From the NCBI GenBank assembly GCA_965651815.1, contig CBFGTJ010000203.1, forward strand, positions 1 to 5,714: 5,714 nucleotides of DNA, read 5' to 3'. Positions within the stretch are counted from its first letter, which is position 1; every line of letters starts with the position of its first letter. Below, piece by piece: positions 5,271 to 5,714 of this stretch. Under the pieces are notes generated by a model that was given only the letters and a program-made list of their open reading frames with translations, was not told the DNA's origin and ran no database searches. The stretch is from CBFGTJ01 sp965651815. GTDB taxonomy: Bacteria; Actinomycetota; Acidimicrobiia; Acidimicrobiales; Microtrichaceae. The position numbers and the translations under genes are program-made.

Positions 5271-5714
5271 TCACGCGCTGCCGCGCGGCGCGTCGGCCCG
5301 TCCCCGCAGGGTCTCGAGCACCAGCTGCGTGACCGCCGCGGCCGGTGGGGCGCTCCCGCCGCTGAGCGGCTCGACCTCGCACGCGACCGCCGTGTGCCCG
5401 CCCGGTGTCGCGTGCAGCGACAGCACGACCGAGCTGGTGGGTGCCTCGAGGAACTCGACCACGACCTCGACCAGGCCGGAGGAGGGGTCCAGGTAGCTGA
5501 CCTCGCCGAGCTCGTGCGCTGCGTCGAGCACGAGCATCAGTGCCTCCCTCAGCGGGGTGTCCAGGCCGATCACGTCGTCGGCGAGCAGCCGCGCCGCTGC
5601 CGCGGGCGGGGGTTCCGGAGTGGGCACGTGCTCCTGGGCGCGCACCTGCTCACGGCCGCGTACCTGCTCACGGGCACGCACCAGGCGGTACGCGGCGGTC
5701 AGCTCCGCCGTGCG
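5271..5714 (-). CDS. Unrecognised protein, C-terminal part (5' end outside window)
   Basis: The frame is open from the right edge of the window to a TGA at 5273-5271, giving 147 visible residues. A GTG at 5681 could be a start, but it lacks a ribosome site and the upstream codons (RTAELTAAYRL) look like real coding sequence, so the gene probably begins outside. Visible residues 1-30 form a charged, likely helical stretch with a three-fold six-residue repeat (VRAREQ, VRGREQ, VRAQEH). A proline/alanine linker (VPTPEPPPAAA) follows, then a compact alpha/beta-looking domain of about 100 residues: helices around ARLLADD and LREALMLVLDAAHEL, then strands GEVSYLD, GLVEVVVEFLE, SSVVLSLHAT and TAVACEVEPL, and a last helix AVTQLVLETLRGRA. 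The helical start could be a signalling coiled coil, but no family is recognised and no catalytic motif is visible. The gene ends 10 bases before the aldo/keto reductase start, on the same strand. Confidence 0.65.
   Translation of the reverse strand, partial: RTAELTAAYRLVRAREQVRGREQVRAQEHVPTPEPPPAAAARLLADDVIGLDTPLREALMLVLDAAHELGEVSYLDPSSGLVEVVVEFLEAPTSSVVLSLHATPGGHTAVACEVEPLSGGSAPPAAAVTQLVLETLRGRADAPRGSA
5628..5681 (-). repeat. In-frame 18-bp repeat, three units
   Basis: Three successive 18-base units on the minus strand (5681-5664, 5663-5646, 5645-5628) encode VRAREQ, VRGREQ and VRAQEH. The DNA copies have diverged, mostly at third positions, while the V-R-x-x-E pattern is kept. They lie in the probable helical linker of the partial gene. 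Confidence 0.7.

Noticed and set aside
4304..5332. A 342-codon plus-strand frame opposite the aldo/keto reductase
   Set aside because: The reductase frame has the full catalytic tetrad and cofactor loop. The opposite frame has no domain and is not preceded by a ribosome site.
1..5714. Search for a defence, mobile-element, CRISPR or RNA-gene system
   Set aside because: No transposase, integrase, spacer array, tRNA-like fold or toxin-antitoxin pair was seen by eye. All substantial coding regions except the membrane protein and the right-edge partial gene belong to ordinary chromosomal families.

Overview
The window is GC-rich throughout (by eye), with GTG starts, codons ending mostly in G or C, AGGAGG-type ribosome sites and TAnnnT-type -10 hexamers. 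This points to a chromosomal segment of a high-GC actinobacterium. The protein types, such as the hemerythrin with a tryptophan-rich tail and the AKR followed by a small membrane protein, are of the kind seen in Pseudonocardiales-like genomes, but that placement is only a guess. There are no RNA genes, insertion sequences, CRISPR arrays, integrases or prophage genes. Coding density is high and the longest non-coding stretch is about 160 bases.

Layout: (1) positions 1-214, minus, hold the N-terminal part of a PhnB/VOC-family protein. It is divergent from (2) a Trx2-type thioredoxin with an N-terminal zinc ribbon (321-776, plus). (3) A lipoprotein of the endonuclease/exonuclease/phosphatase family (773-1852, minus) converges on the thioredoxin, and the two stop codons interlock in one CTAG. 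(4) A 163-base divergent intergenic region carries the most informative regulatory element: a 14-bp perfect palindrome inside a promoter with a 19-bp spacer, laid out like a SoxR/MerR-family target. It points into (5) a hemerythrin-domain protein (2016-2699, plus). (6) A fructosamine-kinase-family protein follows 45 bases later (2745-3602, plus), with a candidate leaderless start. Converging on it is a minus-strand run read right to left: (9) a C-terminal part of an unrecognised protein (5271-5714), (8) an aldo/keto reductase (4391-5260) and (7) a small multi-pass membrane protein of unknown function (3612-4328).

The genes do not form one obvious pathway, but several fit redox and carbonyl stress handling: a thioredoxin, a di-iron hemerythrin behind a possible redox-responsive MerR-type promoter, a protein-deglycating kinase and an aldo/keto reductase. 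Because the genes lie in several transcription units on both strands, this is a thematic neighbourhood rather than a demonstrated system. I found no clear evidence of a novel defence or mobile system. The items most worth checking are the SoxR-like promoter, the unknown membrane protein with a duplicated 14-bp leader repeat, and the lipoprotein nuclease/phosphatase.
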